DNA of 64,000 nt from Natrialba aegyptia DSM 13077 (GCF_000337535.1 NZ_AOIP01000015.1:451259-515258); one strand, 5' to 3'. Positions 1 through 9,265 are shown, counted from the stretch's first letter. The notes: generated by a model from the sequence alone, not told the origin. Translations and numbers: made by a program.

Positions 1-193
1 AGCCGCTACCCCCGATCATCGCGAACGCCGATCTTTCGGACTCCCCGATTCCCGTCACACGCTTGGTTTACACGCACCACCATCAACTATCACCCTCGCC
101 CTCACCACCACTATTGCCATCACCACGGCTCTCACCGGCGCTCTCACAGCCGTGTTTATCACAGCACCCAGTGTCATTATCTTGGTCAATATC

Positions 194-223
194 ATTAAGT
201 AATCTGAGTGTATTGACTCGTCC
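194..223 (+). promoter_or_regulatory. Promoter of cheY (leaderless type)
   Basis: A TATA-like box ATTAAGTA (194-201) is centred about 26 nt before the cheY ATG. In haloarchaea this spacing places the transcription start at or next to the start codon. No Shine-Dalgarno-like sequence lies between them. Bases 1-193 show no convincing gene; the CACCAC-rich stretch around 75-150 is low complexity. Confidence 0.5.
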
Positions 224-580
224 ATGGATGTGCTGATCACGGACGATTCCGGCTTCATGCGGGATCTCCTCCGTGAAATTTTGGAGGAGGACCACACCAT
301 CGTCGGCGAGGCCGAAAACGGGGTCGAAGCCGTCGAGCTCTATCAGGAAGAACAGCCGGACATCGTCTTTATGGACATCGTGATGCCGATCAAAGACGGG
401 ATCGAGGCGACCGACGAGATCACCGATATGGACTCCACCGCAAAGGTCGTCATGTGCACCAGCGTCGAGCAGGCCGAGCAGATGAAAGACTCGATCAAAG
501 CCGGTGCCGAAGGGTACATCACGAAACCGTTCCAGAAGGAGAGCGTCCTGGAAGAACTCAACAGCATCGCCGCCGAGTAA
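224..580 (+). CDS. cheY: Chemotaxis response regulator CheY
   Basis: Single receiver domain of 118 residues, the full length of the CheY family. The acidic pocket is D7-D8, the phospho-acceptor is D51 in VFMDIVMP, the switch residue is T79 in MCTS and the conserved lysine is K101 in TKPF. Phosphorylated by CheA, it signals to the motor; in haloarchaea it does so through CheF rather than a FliM-like switch. The ATG is preceded by a TATA-like box at leaderless spacing. cheC follows after 6 nt, so the two are probably co-transcribed. CheA is not in this window. Confidence 0.95.
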   Translation: MDVLITDDSGFMRDLLREILEEDHTIVGEAENGVEAVELYQEEQPDIVFMDIVMPIKDGIEATDEITDMDSTAKVVMCTSVEQAEQMKDSIKAGAEGYITKPFQKESVLEELNSIAAE

Positions 581-586
581 TTCTCC

Positions 587-1807
587 ATGCAAATCGACAT
601 CCGCGAGCTCGAGACCTACCAAGAGCTCGCTCACGACGGTGCCCGATCGGCCGCCGAGTCGCTCTCCCAGCTCACCGGCATCAGTACGACCGTTCAGGTG
701 ACGAACGTCTCCCTGATGGCCTCGTCGGATCTCCAGTACGAGTTCATCGGCAACGAGTACGCCGGCGTCAACATCGACCTCTCCGGCGAAATCGCGGGCG
801 AGGTCGTCCTGGCGTTCGACGAGCAGGGACGCAAGGCCATCACGGACGAGCTCGTGCCGGCCGACGATCCGGCGAAGAAAAAGAGCAGCATCAAGGAAGT
901 GGGCAATATCATGTCCAGCGGCTTCGTCGACGGCTGGGCGAACTACCTGAACGCGAAGATCAAGAGTTCGCCGCCGGCATACATCGAGGGGACGGGTACG
1001 GACGTGCTCCCGAAGTCCGCGACGAACGAGGAGAATTACCTGTTCGTCTTCCGAAGTCGCGTCGAGGCGTCCCACGACGGCGTTAACGAGCCGATCGACT
1101 TTCGAATCCTCCTCGTTCCCGACTCGAGTTCGCTCGAGCGGGCGTTCGAGCCGAAGACCGACGACATCGTCTCGGTGGAGAAGCTCAAGGTTTTCAACGA
1201 CATGACCAAGGAGGGGGCGGAGAAAGCCGCGACGAACATCACGTCGATGACCGGCATCGATACGACCGTCGAGATCAGCCGGCTGACGCTGGTGCCGATC
1301 GAGGACATTCCGATGGAGGTCGGCAACAAGCGCTACGTCGGCACGGTTATGCCGTTCGACGGGAAATTCAGCGGGAATCTCGTGATTCTCTTCGACCAGC
1401 CCTCCGGCCGGGCCGTCGTCGATTCGCTCGTGCCGATGGAGACCGACGAGCAGTGGGGGTCCGTCGAACAGGGAGCGTTGAAAGAACTCGGCAACATCAT
1501 GACCAGCGGGTTCGTCGACGGCTGGGCGAACGTGTTGAACGCCGAGATCAAGCACGAACCGCCCCAGTTCGTCGCCGACACCGGCTCCTCGATCATGACG
1601 CCGATCACGGCCCAGATGGCCGAAACCGACGACCACGCGTTCATGCTCGATTCGAACATCCAGACCAACAGCGACCAGGTGTTTACCTGTCAGATGCTCG
1701 CGCTTCCGCGCCGCGCCGAACTCAAGCAGGCGCTCGACGATCTGCTGATCGAGAACTCGGAGAATACGCGCGTGGATCCGGACGAACTCTTCGACCGCCA
1801 ACGATAG
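587..1807 (+). CDS. cheC: Double-domain CheC phosphatase
   Basis: A 406-residue protein with two CheC/CheX/FliY-type domains, about residues 1-190 and 200-400. Each carries the phosphatase-type E-x-x-N motif in a near-identical segment ending NIMxSGFVDGWAN (E104/N107 and E300/N303). Single-domain CheC proteins are about 200 residues, so this is a tandem duplication or fusion. CheC proteins dephosphorylate CheY-P and can bind CheD. It lies 6 nt after cheY, consistent with making kinase output and signal removal together. Both motifs look intact, so both halves may be catalytic. Confidence 0.9.
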   Translation: MQIDIRELETYQELAHDGARSAAESLSQLTGISTTVQVTNVSLMASSDLQYEFIGNEYAGVNIDLSGEIAGEVVLAFDEQGRKAITDELVPADDPAKKKSSIKEVGNIMSSGFVDGWANYLNAKIKSSPPAYIEGTGTDVLPKSATNEENYLFVFRSRVEASHDGVNEPIDFRILLVPDSSSLERAFEPKTDDIVSVEKLKVFNDMTKEGAEKAATNITSMTGIDTTVEISRLTLVPIEDIPMEVGNKRYVGTVMPFDGKFSGNLVILFDQPSGRAVVDSLVPMETDEQWGSVEQGALKELGNIMTSGFVDGWANVLNAEIKHEPPQFVADTGSSIMTPITAQMAETDDHAFMLDSNIQTNSDQVFTCQMLALPRRAELKQALDDLLIENSENTRVDPDELFDRQR

Positions 1808-1858
1808 CGCGTCGTTCGTCGTTTCTTCCTCTATCTTTCTCCCGGTTCGACCCGAACC

Positions 1859-2743
1859 TCAGGCGTTGACGTCTTCGATCCGTTCGCTCACGATAATCCG
1901 TCCCTTCGCCGTCAGCGACAGCCCGTTGCCGTTCTCGAGCACGAGGTCTTTGTTCTGGACCGAGTTCAACACGTTCGTCACGTAGGCCGGGTCGCCGTCG
2001 AGCATGTTCGTAAAGTCGATATCGCCGCCCGTCGCGTGAATGCCGACCAGCACGCGCTTTTCGGGGTTCGTCAGATCGATATCCGCCACCTCCTCGCGCA
2101 GGTCGTCGAACTCGAGGCGGAGGAATCGGCCGAGCAGGTTGACGTACTGGCTCTTGGCCGGCGAGATCAGCGAGGTTTTGGTCAGTCCGGCGTCGGTGTC
2201 GGTATCGATGTACTTGACGACCAGCGTGACGCGGTCGTCGCGGTCGCCGAGTTTGTTCGAACGCTCGATTCGCATGACGGTTTCGACATCGAAGCTGAAC
2301 GTGTCGCGTTTGGTCGTGACCTCGATTTGCCGGTTCTTGATGCGGATCTTTCCCGGGACGACGGGGGTGTCTTTCACGCGACCGCCGACGCGTGACGGAT
2401 GTTTGACCGCCGCCTTTCGGCCGTTGAGCAGACAGCGGAAGAGAATCGCAACGAAGGTGTCGACGGTTTCGCCCGTGCTCTCGATGACCGCGCTTCGCGT
2501 CCGCCCGTCCACGTCGTACCCGATCGTCACCGTGTCATCGAAGAACTGCTTGACGTGGCTCGGAACGTTGCCGACGTTAATATCGATCACCGTCGAGAGC
2601 GGAATCGTCGTCTTGTCGTCGTTCGTCGCGAGGACGAGCCGCCGTCTGGTCATGATGATCCGCCCCGATGTTGGCGTGGCCGGCGACTCACCGTGGTTGC
2701 GGAAAAACCGGCCAGTAAAGTCGGCGACGACGTCTTCAGTCAT
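1859..2743 (-). CDS. cheF: CheF-type chemotaxis-archaellum adaptor (DUF439), copy 1
   Basis: A 294-residue haloarchaeal CheF/DUF439 protein. The N-terminal half is beta-rich and PH-like (about residues 1-210, with LATNDDKTTIPLSTVIDI). The C-terminal 70 residues look like a winged helix (KRVLVGIHATGGDIDFTNML). In Halobacterium, CheF proteins bind CheY and the ArlCDE platform and are needed for rotational switching. It is the last gene of the arl block, 92 nt after arlI, and convergent with cheC. A second CheF homologue lies at 15.4-16.3 kb. Confidence 0.88.
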   Translation of the reverse strand: MTEDVVADFTGRFFRNHGESPATPTSGRIIMTRRRLVLATNDDKTTIPLSTVIDINVGNVPSHVKQFFDDTVTIGYDVDGRTRSAVIESTGETVDTFVAILFRCLLNGRKAAVKHPSRVGGRVKDTPVVPGKIRIKNRQIEVTTKRDTFSFDVETVMRIERSNKLGDRDDRVTLVVKYIDTDTDAGLTKTSLISPAKSQYVNLLGRFLRLEFDDLREEVADIDLTNPEKRVLVGIHATGGDIDFTNMLDGDPAYVTNVLNSVQNKDLVLENGNGLSLTAKGRIIVSERIEDVNA

Positions 2744-2835
2744 ACACCGTTCTTCTAGGCGAAATCTCTTAGCTCTTTACACGACGGTCGCTGACGAAGC
2801 CTCACCACCGGTCACAGTCGTCGCTCGCCAGGTCG

Positions 2836-4509
2836 TCAGTCCGGCCGCGTCACGTGGAACGGCAGGCCTTCGACGCCGTCGCGCTGGAAGGAATCGATCG
2901 CCGAGTTCACCTCGTGATACTCCAGGATGTTCTCCTGGATCATCCGTTCGATGATGTCGGCGCGGAACTGGAGGTCGTCGTAGATGTCGCGGGTGTCGGC
3001 GTAGCCGAGCAGGGTTGCGATCTGTTCCTCCAGGACGTAGGAATTGTTCATCCCCTGGAAGACGATTTCGTCCTCGACGGGGTCCCAGTAGAACACCTGT
3101 CGGGTGACGACCCCGTCCATCTCCTCGGAGTAGCCTTCGATCTCCTGCACGCTCGTGACGCGACGGAGCACGTCGTCGCCCTGTTTCACGCGGTTCTGGA
3201 ACAGCGCGACGTCGGCGTTGTCCATGAACGTCTCGGGAACGTTGATCGGGTCCCCGGTAAAGCGCTGGATCATCGAGACGATATCGCTCGCGTGGAAGGT
3301 CAGCATGACCGGGTGGCCGGTCTGGGCCGCCTGGAACGCCATGCGACCCTCCTCGCCACGAACCTCGCCCACGACGATGTACTCTGGGCGAGACCGCAGT
3401 GCAGCCTCGACCAGATTGAACATGTCGACGTCCGCGCTGTCCTCGCTGCGACTTTCCCGCGTCAGGAGCTGCTGCCAGGTGTCGTGAGGCGGCAGCACCT
3501 CGGCGGTGTCCTCCGCGGTGTAGATCTTCGAGTCGCGGGGAATGAACGTCATGATGGAGTTCAGCGTCGTCGTCTTCCCCGACGCCGTCTCGCCGACGAC
3601 GAAGACGGTGCGCTCGTTCTCGAGACACAGCCAGAGGTACGCCGCCAACTCGGGCGAGAGCGTTCCCCAGTTCGTAATCTGGGTGACCGAGAGCGGTACC
3701 TCGTCGCCCTGACGGATGGTGAGGCTCGGCCCCTTCACGCTCACGTCGTCGCTGTAGATTACGTTCAGACGCGAGCCATCGGGTAGCGTGGAGTCGACGA
3801 TCGGCTCGGCGTCGGTCATCGGGTTCCCGATTCGCTCGCCCATGTTGCTGAGCCAGCGATCGAACTCGTCCTGGCTGCCGAAGTCGACCGTCGTCTCGAC
3901 CATGCCGTAGACGCCGTGGTCGACGTAACACTCGTTGGGGCCGATCACGTGAATGTCCTCGTTGGCCGGGTCGCGCATGACGGGTTCGAGCGGTCCCAGA
4001 CCGACGATGTCCCGATTCAGTCGGTAGCGGATGTTCTCGTAGGTTTCCTGGGGGACCTCCTGAATCCCGGGGTGGAAGCGAACCTTGAGCCGCTCGACAA
4101 TGTTCTCGACCGCCTCGCCCTTGATGTGGGTCGACTCGGTCAGGAGTTCCTCGATCCGGTCGCTGTACTCGGCGTCCTTCTCGGGGGCCGTCTTGCTCGC
4201 GCTTCGGCGAAGCAGCGAGTCTTTGACCGTCGAAAAGACCGATTGCTCCTCTTCCGAGAGCGTCGGTTCGACGGCGAAGTACTGCATCTTCGTCCCGACA
4301 TCGCCGTAGATATGGCTGTAGATCGGTCCACCGACCGGATACAGCACGTTCGGATGTGACGTCTCGTACTCGGCGGAGGGCTCGTCGATCAACAGCGGGA
4401 ACTCGCCCGTGATCTGTCTGAACTTCTTTAGGTGCTCGCGGAGGTGCGGGCGACGCGCGGCCAACTCCTGAAGCTCGTCCGACGGCTTCGGCGTTCCCAT
4501 TTCGGTCAT
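2836..4509 (-). CDS. arlI: Archaellum motor/assembly ATPase ArlI (FlaI)
   Basis: A 557-residue type II/IV secretion ATPase. The Walker A motif is GETASGKT (306-313). The conserved GEVRGEE segment (381-387) is the Walker B/His-box region. The family-typical N-terminal domain (about 1-250) precedes the RecA-like core. ArlI hexamers power archaellum assembly and rotation on the membrane protein ArlJ. The gene lies 14 nt after arlH. The start is ATG at 4509; an in-frame ATG three codons in (4500) is an alternative. Confidence 0.96.
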   Translation of the reverse strand: MTEMGTPKPSDELQELAARRPHLREHLKKFRQITGEFPLLIDEPSAEYETSHPNVLYPVGGPIYSHIYGDVGTKMQYFAVEPTLSEEEQSVFSTVKDSLLRRSASKTAPEKDAEYSDRIEELLTESTHIKGEAVENIVERLKVRFHPGIQEVPQETYENIRYRLNRDIVGLGPLEPVMRDPANEDIHVIGPNECYVDHGVYGMVETTVDFGSQDEFDRWLSNMGERIGNPMTDAEPIVDSTLPDGSRLNVIYSDDVSVKGPSLTIRQGDEVPLSVTQITNWGTLSPELAAYLWLCLENERTVFVVGETASGKTTTLNSIMTFIPRDSKIYTAEDTAEVLPPHDTWQQLLTRESRSEDSADVDMFNLVEAALRSRPEYIVVGEVRGEEGRMAFQAAQTGHPVMLTFHASDIVSMIQRFTGDPINVPETFMDNADVALFQNRVKQGDDVLRRVTSVQEIEGYSEEMDGVVTRQVFYWDPVEDEIVFQGMNNSYVLEEQIATLLGYADTRDIYDDLQFRADIIERMIQENILEYHEVNSAIDSFQRDGVEGLPFHVTRPD

Positions 4510-4523
4510 GCGACCGTCACCCT

Positions 4524-5282
4524 CTAGGCAACACTCCGGTTCTCGATCACGATTCCCGTCCCCGACCGAACCGAGTACCCGATCCGGTCGCCGACCTGTT
4601 CGCCCATGCCCGCAAAGCGCTTGATGAACAGCTGCCGGCGGATGTCGTTGCCGACTTCGATCATCTCGAGTTCGATGAAGACGTCGGCGATGGATCGGAA
4701 CGGACCGATCGCTTCCTCGCCGACGGTCGAGGGGTCGACGGTCAGCACGACGATCTTGCCCTGGGAGATCACGTCTCGCAGGAACGAGATGATCTCGAGG
4801 GCGGCCTGTCGCTCCTCGTTTTGTCTGACCAGCGCTTCGAACTTCGGATCGTTGCGCAGGATGGCGTCGAAGGTGTCGATGATGATGACGTCTGCGGACC
4901 AGAGGGTGTCCTCGTCCATCAGATCGGTCAATAGATCCTGGCGCGTCTGTTCCTCCTCCGTCGAGGAGAGGACGCCGCCGCTGTCTAAGTCGCCGTGGAG
5001 GAACAACAAATTCTCGAAGAGGAGGTGTTCCTCCACGTTGTAGTTCAGCGAGTCCATCTGCTCGACGAAGCCTTTGACCTCGAGTTCGGTCGAGAGAAAG
5101 GTAACTGACTTGCCGGTCTCACAGAGCCCGTAGGTGAACCGCTGTGAGATGGCGCTCTTGCCGGCACCGTAGTCGCCTTCCATCAGTACGATACTCCCGG
5201 TCGGGATACCGCCGCCGAGTTCCTTGTTCAGTCGGTCGCGGTCGTCTAAGCCGAGTGAGAAGATGTTTTTAAACTGACTCAT
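4524..5282 (-). CDS. arlH: Archaellum ATP-binding regulator ArlH (FlaH)
   Basis: A 252-residue RecA/KaiC-fold protein, the normal ArlH length. Walker A is GDYGAGKS (36-43) and a Walker B-like segment is [10 protein letters not shown] (about 130-139). ArlH forms a ring, binds ATP and interacts with ArlI to regulate the switch between assembly and rotation. It is tightly packed between the arlD-like gene (15 nt upstream) and arlI (14 nt downstream), which argues for one transcript. Confidence 0.95.
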   Translation of the reverse strand: MSQFKNIFSLGLDDRDRLNKELGGGIPTGSIVLMEGDYGAGKSAISQRFTYGLCETGKSVTFLSTELEVKGFVEQMDSLNYNVEEHLLFENLLFLHGDLDSGGVLSSTEEEQTRQDLLTDLMDEDTLWSADVIIIDTFDAILRNDPKFEALVRQNEERQAALEIISFLRDVISQGKIVVLTVDPSTVGEEAIGPFRSIADVFIELEMIEVGNDIRRQLFIKRFAGMGEQVGDRIGYSVRSGTGIVIENRSVA

Positions 5283-5297
5283 CGTCGTCTCGTCTCC

Positions 5298-7748
5298 TTA
5301 CTGCTGGTGGGTGTGGTCGTCGGTGGTGCGTTCGGTGTCGGACACGCGGTCGTCGTGAGTGTGGCCGTGCGTACGGTCGCGATCACGATCGCGAGGCCGG
5401 TCGTGCTCGAGATCCTCCGGCGCGAGCAGGAGTTTGATGCGTTCTACCTGCCAGCCGTCGAGATCTGCCGGCTCGTCGGAGACGAGGGGCTTTGCGGGTT
5501 GGGCCCGGTCGGCTCGCCCGCCAGCGCCCCGTCCGGCGTTTCCGCGGGTGTCACACAGTCGCGCGCCGGACGCCGACAGTACGACGTCGGAATCGACCCA
5601 GATCATCTGTCCGCCGTCGGCCACCTCGGGCTCGGCGAGTTCCGTTCGCTGCCCGTCCGACGGTGAGTGGGTCATCGACTCGGTGCCGACGGACGGCTCG
5701 GCCCCGCCGGTCTCTACGGACTCCGTGGAGTCCGCGGAGTCCTCGGCCTCTTCGATGAAGATCTTCTGTGCATCGTTGGTTTCGAGATCGGCCGCGTCCG
5801 CGCGTTCACCCTGCTCGGGCTCGTCCGACCGCTCGCGGGCGCGGGACGGTTCGTCAGTCAGTGGCCCCGTCGCCTCGTCGGCGACGTCGTCCCCGTCCGC
5901 ACCGAACGGATCGGTGCCCGCATCCGGATCGAGCGGTTCGTCCGTGGTGAACTCGAGTTCGAGATCGTCGTTCTCGTCGGCAGTGGCGTCGTCGGTTGCT
6001 TCGGTGGCAGTGTCGCCATCGACATCACCCTCGGCATCGACTTCGAGTTCGATCTCCGTCTCGTTGCTGTCGCCGGGAGCCACGTCAGTTTCCTCGTCGA
6101 ACGCCAGTTCCTCGTCTGCGGCCGCAACTGCTGTGTCACCTTCTGTATCCGCTGGTGGAACGTCGGTTGGTGCTCCTTCGACTGCGACAGGGTCGTCCAC
6201 CGGCTCTTCGTCCGTTCCCGTCGATTCGGGCTGGTGCTGTTCGGCTGCGGCCATCGCCTGTTGGACCGCAATTCCCTCCGCGTCGACCCACTCGTCGAAC
6301 GGTCGCCGTTTCTTTTCCGGCGTCGCGATCTGGCTGATCCACCACAGGCTGCGCTTGTGATCGACGCCGAGCGAGGAGTGGGGGTCCGGATCGCCGATAT
6401 CCGGCCCGCCGCCGAATCCGTTCAACACCGTCTGGAGGTGCGATTCGACCGACCCGCTCACCCAGTGAATCGAGCTGTAAAACCGGAGCGTCCGGGCCGC
6501 GCCGTTGAGGCCGAGTTCGTCGACGAGATATTCGAGCCAATCCATCACGACGAACTCGGTGTCGTACTCGGAGGGGATCGTCTCCAGATACGGCCGGCCG
6601 CCGTCGTCCCACGGAGCGACGGTGTCGGCCGCCGCGTTCCGAGACGGGCCATCCGCCTCCTCGATCGGACCGTCCGCAGCCTCGATCGCTGAGTCATCCG
6701 CAGACTCCGTCGTTTCCGCGTCCGCCGCCGCTTCCCCCTCGTCGAATCCGAGGTCGTCGGCACCGGTCTCGGGATCGGATTCAGGTTCCATCGGGGGCTC
6801 GGTCTCGTCCATTTCAAGCGCCGGAGACCCATTGCCTTCGTCAGCCGTCTCCTCGCCGGCCCCAGCCTCCTCATCCCAGCTTGCGTCGCCCGACTCGTAC
6901 TCGGATTTCAACTCGTCGAACGAGAGATCCCCGTCACCGCCCGTCTCACCGTCCGAATCCGAATCGTCGTCTCCTTCTGAATCCATACTCAGATCGTCCT
7001 CCAGATCGCCGTCTTCCTCGAAGTCGGCCCCGTCCTCGTCGTCGATGATGCTCTCGTCGAGGAACTCGTCGGCTTCGGCACTCGCGATGTCGTCATCGAT
7101 CGCCTCGTCTTCCACCTCGTCGCCGGAACTGTCGAAAAGGCTCTCGCCGCCGAAGTCGCCGCTTCCGGGGGCACCGCCACCGGGACCGGCGGTCATCGAA
7201 TCCGTCAGCGAATCGCCCTCGACGAAGGGGTTTACCCCCTGAGTGACCATCTCGTACACCTCGAGCAACTTGCGGATGTTCTCCTCGATATCGTCGAGTG
7301 ACTCGCTGATTTTCTCGTTCTCGCTTTGAACCGTATTCACCGTCGACGACAGCGATCCAACGTTGTTTTCCATCTCCTCGACACGGGATTCGATCTCGCT
7401 CGAGACGCCACCGCCACCACCGTCCATGGCGTCCATCTCGCCCATCTCACCCATCTCACCCATCTCACCCATCTCGTCGAGCGACATCGACTCGTCGTCG
7501 AGGAACTCGTCTCCACCGTCACCGAGATCGCCGTCGTCAAAGAGATCACCGTCGCCGCTTCCCTCACCACCGCCACCGCTGCCGCCACTGCTCCCGCCAA
7601 CGCTCTCGTCCGTTCGCGTCCCGGGCATCAACTCGTCGTCACTCATACTACCGGCGAGGTCACCACCGACCAGGTCATCACTGCCGTTCCCGGAGCCCGA
7701 GCGGTCGTCGCCGTCTCCGAGTATATTTCCGATTATCGAGAGTACCAT
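5298..7748 (-). CDS. arlD: Very long ArlC/ArlD/E-type archaellum accessory protein
   Basis: An 816-residue, extremely acidic protein. Residues 91-105 are a run of MGE repeats. Residues 115-175 are an ArlC-like coiled coil ending VTQGVNPF. Residues 386-480 are an ArlD/E domain (PYLETIPSEYD, VLNGFGGG, HKRSLWWISQIATPE). Around these are long Asp/Glu/Ser/Gly-rich stretches and a further acidic tail of more than 200 residues, ending in an Arg/Asp/His-rich segment. ArlCDE proteins form the cytoplasmic platform that receives CheF-CheY signals. Most ArlD/CE proteins I know are 200-450 residues, so the disordered expansion is striking. The gene heads arlHI. Confidence 0.82.
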   Translation of the reverse strand: MVLSIIGNILGDGDDRSGSGNGSDDLVGGDLAGSMSDDELMPGTRTDESVGGSSGGSGGGGEGSGDGDLFDDGDLGDGGDEFLDDESMSLDEMGEMGEMGEMGEMDAMDGGGGGVSSEIESRVEEMENNVGSLSSTVNTVQSENEKISESLDDIEENIRKLLEVYEMVTQGVNPFVEGDSLTDSMTAGPGGGAPGSGDFGGESLFDSSGDEVEDEAIDDDIASAEADEFLDESIIDDEDGADFEEDGDLEDDLSMDSEGDDDSDSDGETGGDGDLSFDELKSEYESGDASWDEEAGAGEETADEGNGSPALEMDETEPPMEPESDPETGADDLGFDEGEAAADAETTESADDSAIEAADGPIEEADGPSRNAAADTVAPWDDGGRPYLETIPSEYDTEFVVMDWLEYLVDELGLNGAARTLRFYSSIHWVSGSVESHLQTVLNGFGGGPDIGDPDPHSSLGVDHKRSLWWISQIATPEKKRRPFDEWVDAEGIAVQQAMAAAEQHQPESTGTDEEPVDDPVAVEGAPTDVPPADTEGDTAVAAADEELAFDEETDVAPGDSNETEIELEVDAEGDVDGDTATEATDDATADENDDLELEFTTDEPLDPDAGTDPFGADGDDVADEATGPLTDEPSRARERSDEPEQGERADAADLETNDAQKIFIEEAEDSADSTESVETGGAEPSVGTESMTHSPSDGQRTELAEPEVADGGQMIWVDSDVVLSASGARLCDTRGNAGRGAGGRADRAQPAKPLVSDEPADLDGWQVERIKLLLAPEDLEHDRPRDRDRDRTHGHTHDDRVSDTERTTDDHTHQQ

Positions 7749-7897
7749 GGTGAACCCGTTCTGCTAGCGTCGTTCGTCCTCGCTCTCATCGCCACCTGCT
7801 GCCGGCCGCCGAGCTGCACTCGGCGATCAGCTCGCCGCTCACGGTGGCACCAAGTCGTCATTCAAGGAAACTATAACAACCTACGTATTAAGTAATT

Positions 7898-8047
7898 GTG
7901 GCCGATCCGACAGCCGAGACGGCCGCACCACTCCCCGGACAGGCGCTGTCCCTGCTCCTGTACTCGCTTACCGTTCTCATGTGGTCACACCACACTCACG
8001 CAACCCCACCACACTCACACGGCCACACCACCACATCACACTGCTGA
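7898..8047 (+). CDS. Candidate 49-residue His-rich membrane microprotein
   Basis: An open frame from GTG with the GC-rich third positions expected of local genes in its first 30 codons. It encodes one hydrophobic segment (PGQALSLLLYSLTVLMW, about residues 13-29) followed by a short tail with seven His residues (SHHTHATPPHSHGHTTTSH). I do not recognise the family. The nearest TATA-like sequence (about 7885-7894) is too close for a leaderless start at this GTG, and the His-rich tail coincides with a CACACC low-complexity DNA tract. Treat as a candidate only. Confidence 0.3.
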   Translation: MADPTAETAAPLPGQALSLLLYSLTVLMWSHHTHATPPHSHGHTTTSHC

Positions 8048-8137
8048 ACTCGTCTCGCTGAACTCCGTTCTCACACGTTTCAACCCGAACAAAGGTTTCT
8101 TTTTCGTTGACGTGGTACACCCAGTATCGATCGTTCC

Positions 8138-8932
8138 ATGACAGATAGTAACGAGGGTGACACACCGGACCCGAAGGAAAACGCGGACGTTCCGCCCGTC
8201 CTCCCCGGCGAACAACCATCGGGAACCAAAGGCGGCGGCGCGCTTTCCCCCGAAGACCTCGACTTTACCGACAGCCCCTACGTCGCCGAAGTCTCCGACA
8301 GTCGCTACGTCGTCTCCGCCGACCACTCCCCGCCCGACGTCACAGAACAGTCGTCTCCATCAGCACCGCGCCAAGACAGTTCGCAGCCCCAAACGCACTC
8401 GCAATCCCACAAACAGGGGCAACCGCAAAACCACCCATCACAGCCAGCCCGAGAGCAAGAGCAACAGCAAACCCAAACCCAAGAACCAGGCCAGCAACCC
8501 CCCGACACACAACCACAACGTCAACCGCAGTCACAACCACAGTCACAATCGCAACCACAACAGCCCCCATCACAGCCACAGCAACACCACCCCCAACACC
8601 CACCCAGCCCCGAACACGCCCGCTCGATCCTCGCCGCTGAACTCGAACGAAGCGACGCTCGGCTCGCAGTCGACATCGTCGCACAGTTCGGCACCGATAC
8701 GGTTCGCCACCGAACGGCGTCGGACGACGTCGTCGGAACCTTCGACAACCTCGTCCTCTGGTATGCACAGCACGTCGCGCGCAAAACACCCACGATGCAA
8801 ACAGCATCGTTACTGCTCTCAAAATCCGAGTTCTCACCCACAATCACGCCCTCGCAGGTTCGAGAGGCCGCCGTAAACAACGGACTAGACGAGTCGGCGA
8901 CGATCGGCGAGTTCATCGCTGAACTCGAGTAA
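8138..8932 (+). CDS. Gln/Pro-rich haloarchaeal protein within the archaellum block (DUF7500-like)
   Basis: A 264-residue protein in three parts. The N-terminus (about 1-65) has the motif ALSPEDLDF followed by SRYVVSADH. A central linker (about 70-160) is almost entirely Gln/Pro/Ser/His. The C-terminal domain (about 162-264) is helical and compact, from RSILAAELERSDARLAVD to TIGEFIAELE. From memory the N-terminal pattern resembles the haloarchaeal family labelled DUF7500; no function is established. It is transcribed against the surrounding arl genes, between arlJ and the arlD-like gene, so it is probably a separate unit. A link to motility is inferred from position only. Confidence 0.7.
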   Translation: MTDSNEGDTPDPKENADVPPVLPGEQPSGTKGGGALSPEDLDFTDSPYVAEVSDSRYVVSADHSPPDVTEQSSPSAPRQDSSQPQTHSQSHKQGQPQNHPSQPAREQEQQQTQTQEPGQQPPDTQPQRQPQSQPQSQSQPQQPPSQPQQHHPQHPPSPEHARSILAAELERSDARLAVDIVAQFGTDTVRHRTASDDVVGTFDNLVLWYAQHVARKTPTMQTASLLLSKSEFSPTITPSQVREAAVNNGLDESATIGEFIAELE

Positions 8933-9038
8933 CGACGGATCCAGACGCCGTTGCGTAGAGCCGTCGTCTCCGGGACCGATCTCGACAGTTCGTCTCACCG
9001 GTCCGGGCGTCTCCATCCTCGAAGCTCCCTCTTTCGTT

Positions 9039-9173
9039 CTAGCCACCGTTCAGAAAGATAACTGCACCCATAAACAGGGACAACAGAATCGAGAATCCAA
9101 AGAGCAACAGTCCGCTCTGTATTGATTCGATACCGCGATCGGCCGTCGAAAATCGAAGGTGGTCGTCCGTCAT
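9039..9173 (-). CDS. Small single-span membrane protein downstream of arlJ
   Basis: A 44-residue frame (ATG to TAG) beginning MTDDHLRFSTADRG and containing one clean hydrophobic helix, GLLLFGFSILLSLFMGAVIF (residues 21-40), followed by LNGG. The acidic, hydrophilic N-terminus followed by a single span is what a real small haloarchaeal membrane protein looks like, and codon usage matches neighbours. It starts 92 nt after the arlJ stop on the same strand. The overlapping longer frame at 8995-9207 lacks this signature. It could be a small accessory subunit of the archaellum membrane core. Confidence 0.55.
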   Translation of the reverse strand: MTDDHLRFSTADRGIESIQSGLLLFGFSILLSLFMGAVIFLNGG

Positions 9174-9265
9174 CTTCCCGTCTCGGTCGTCGTTTCGGCG
9201 GAACCATGAATTGTCTTTCGGCCGGCAGCGGCGGCCCGAGACCGACGGGGAGGCGACGGTTTCGA

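Noticed and set aside
83-1801. 572-codon open frame on the minus strand
   Set aside because: It is the antisense of cheY-cheC. The translation is Arg/His/Asp/Leu/Val-rich without domain motifs, while the plus strand has clear CheY and CheC signatures.
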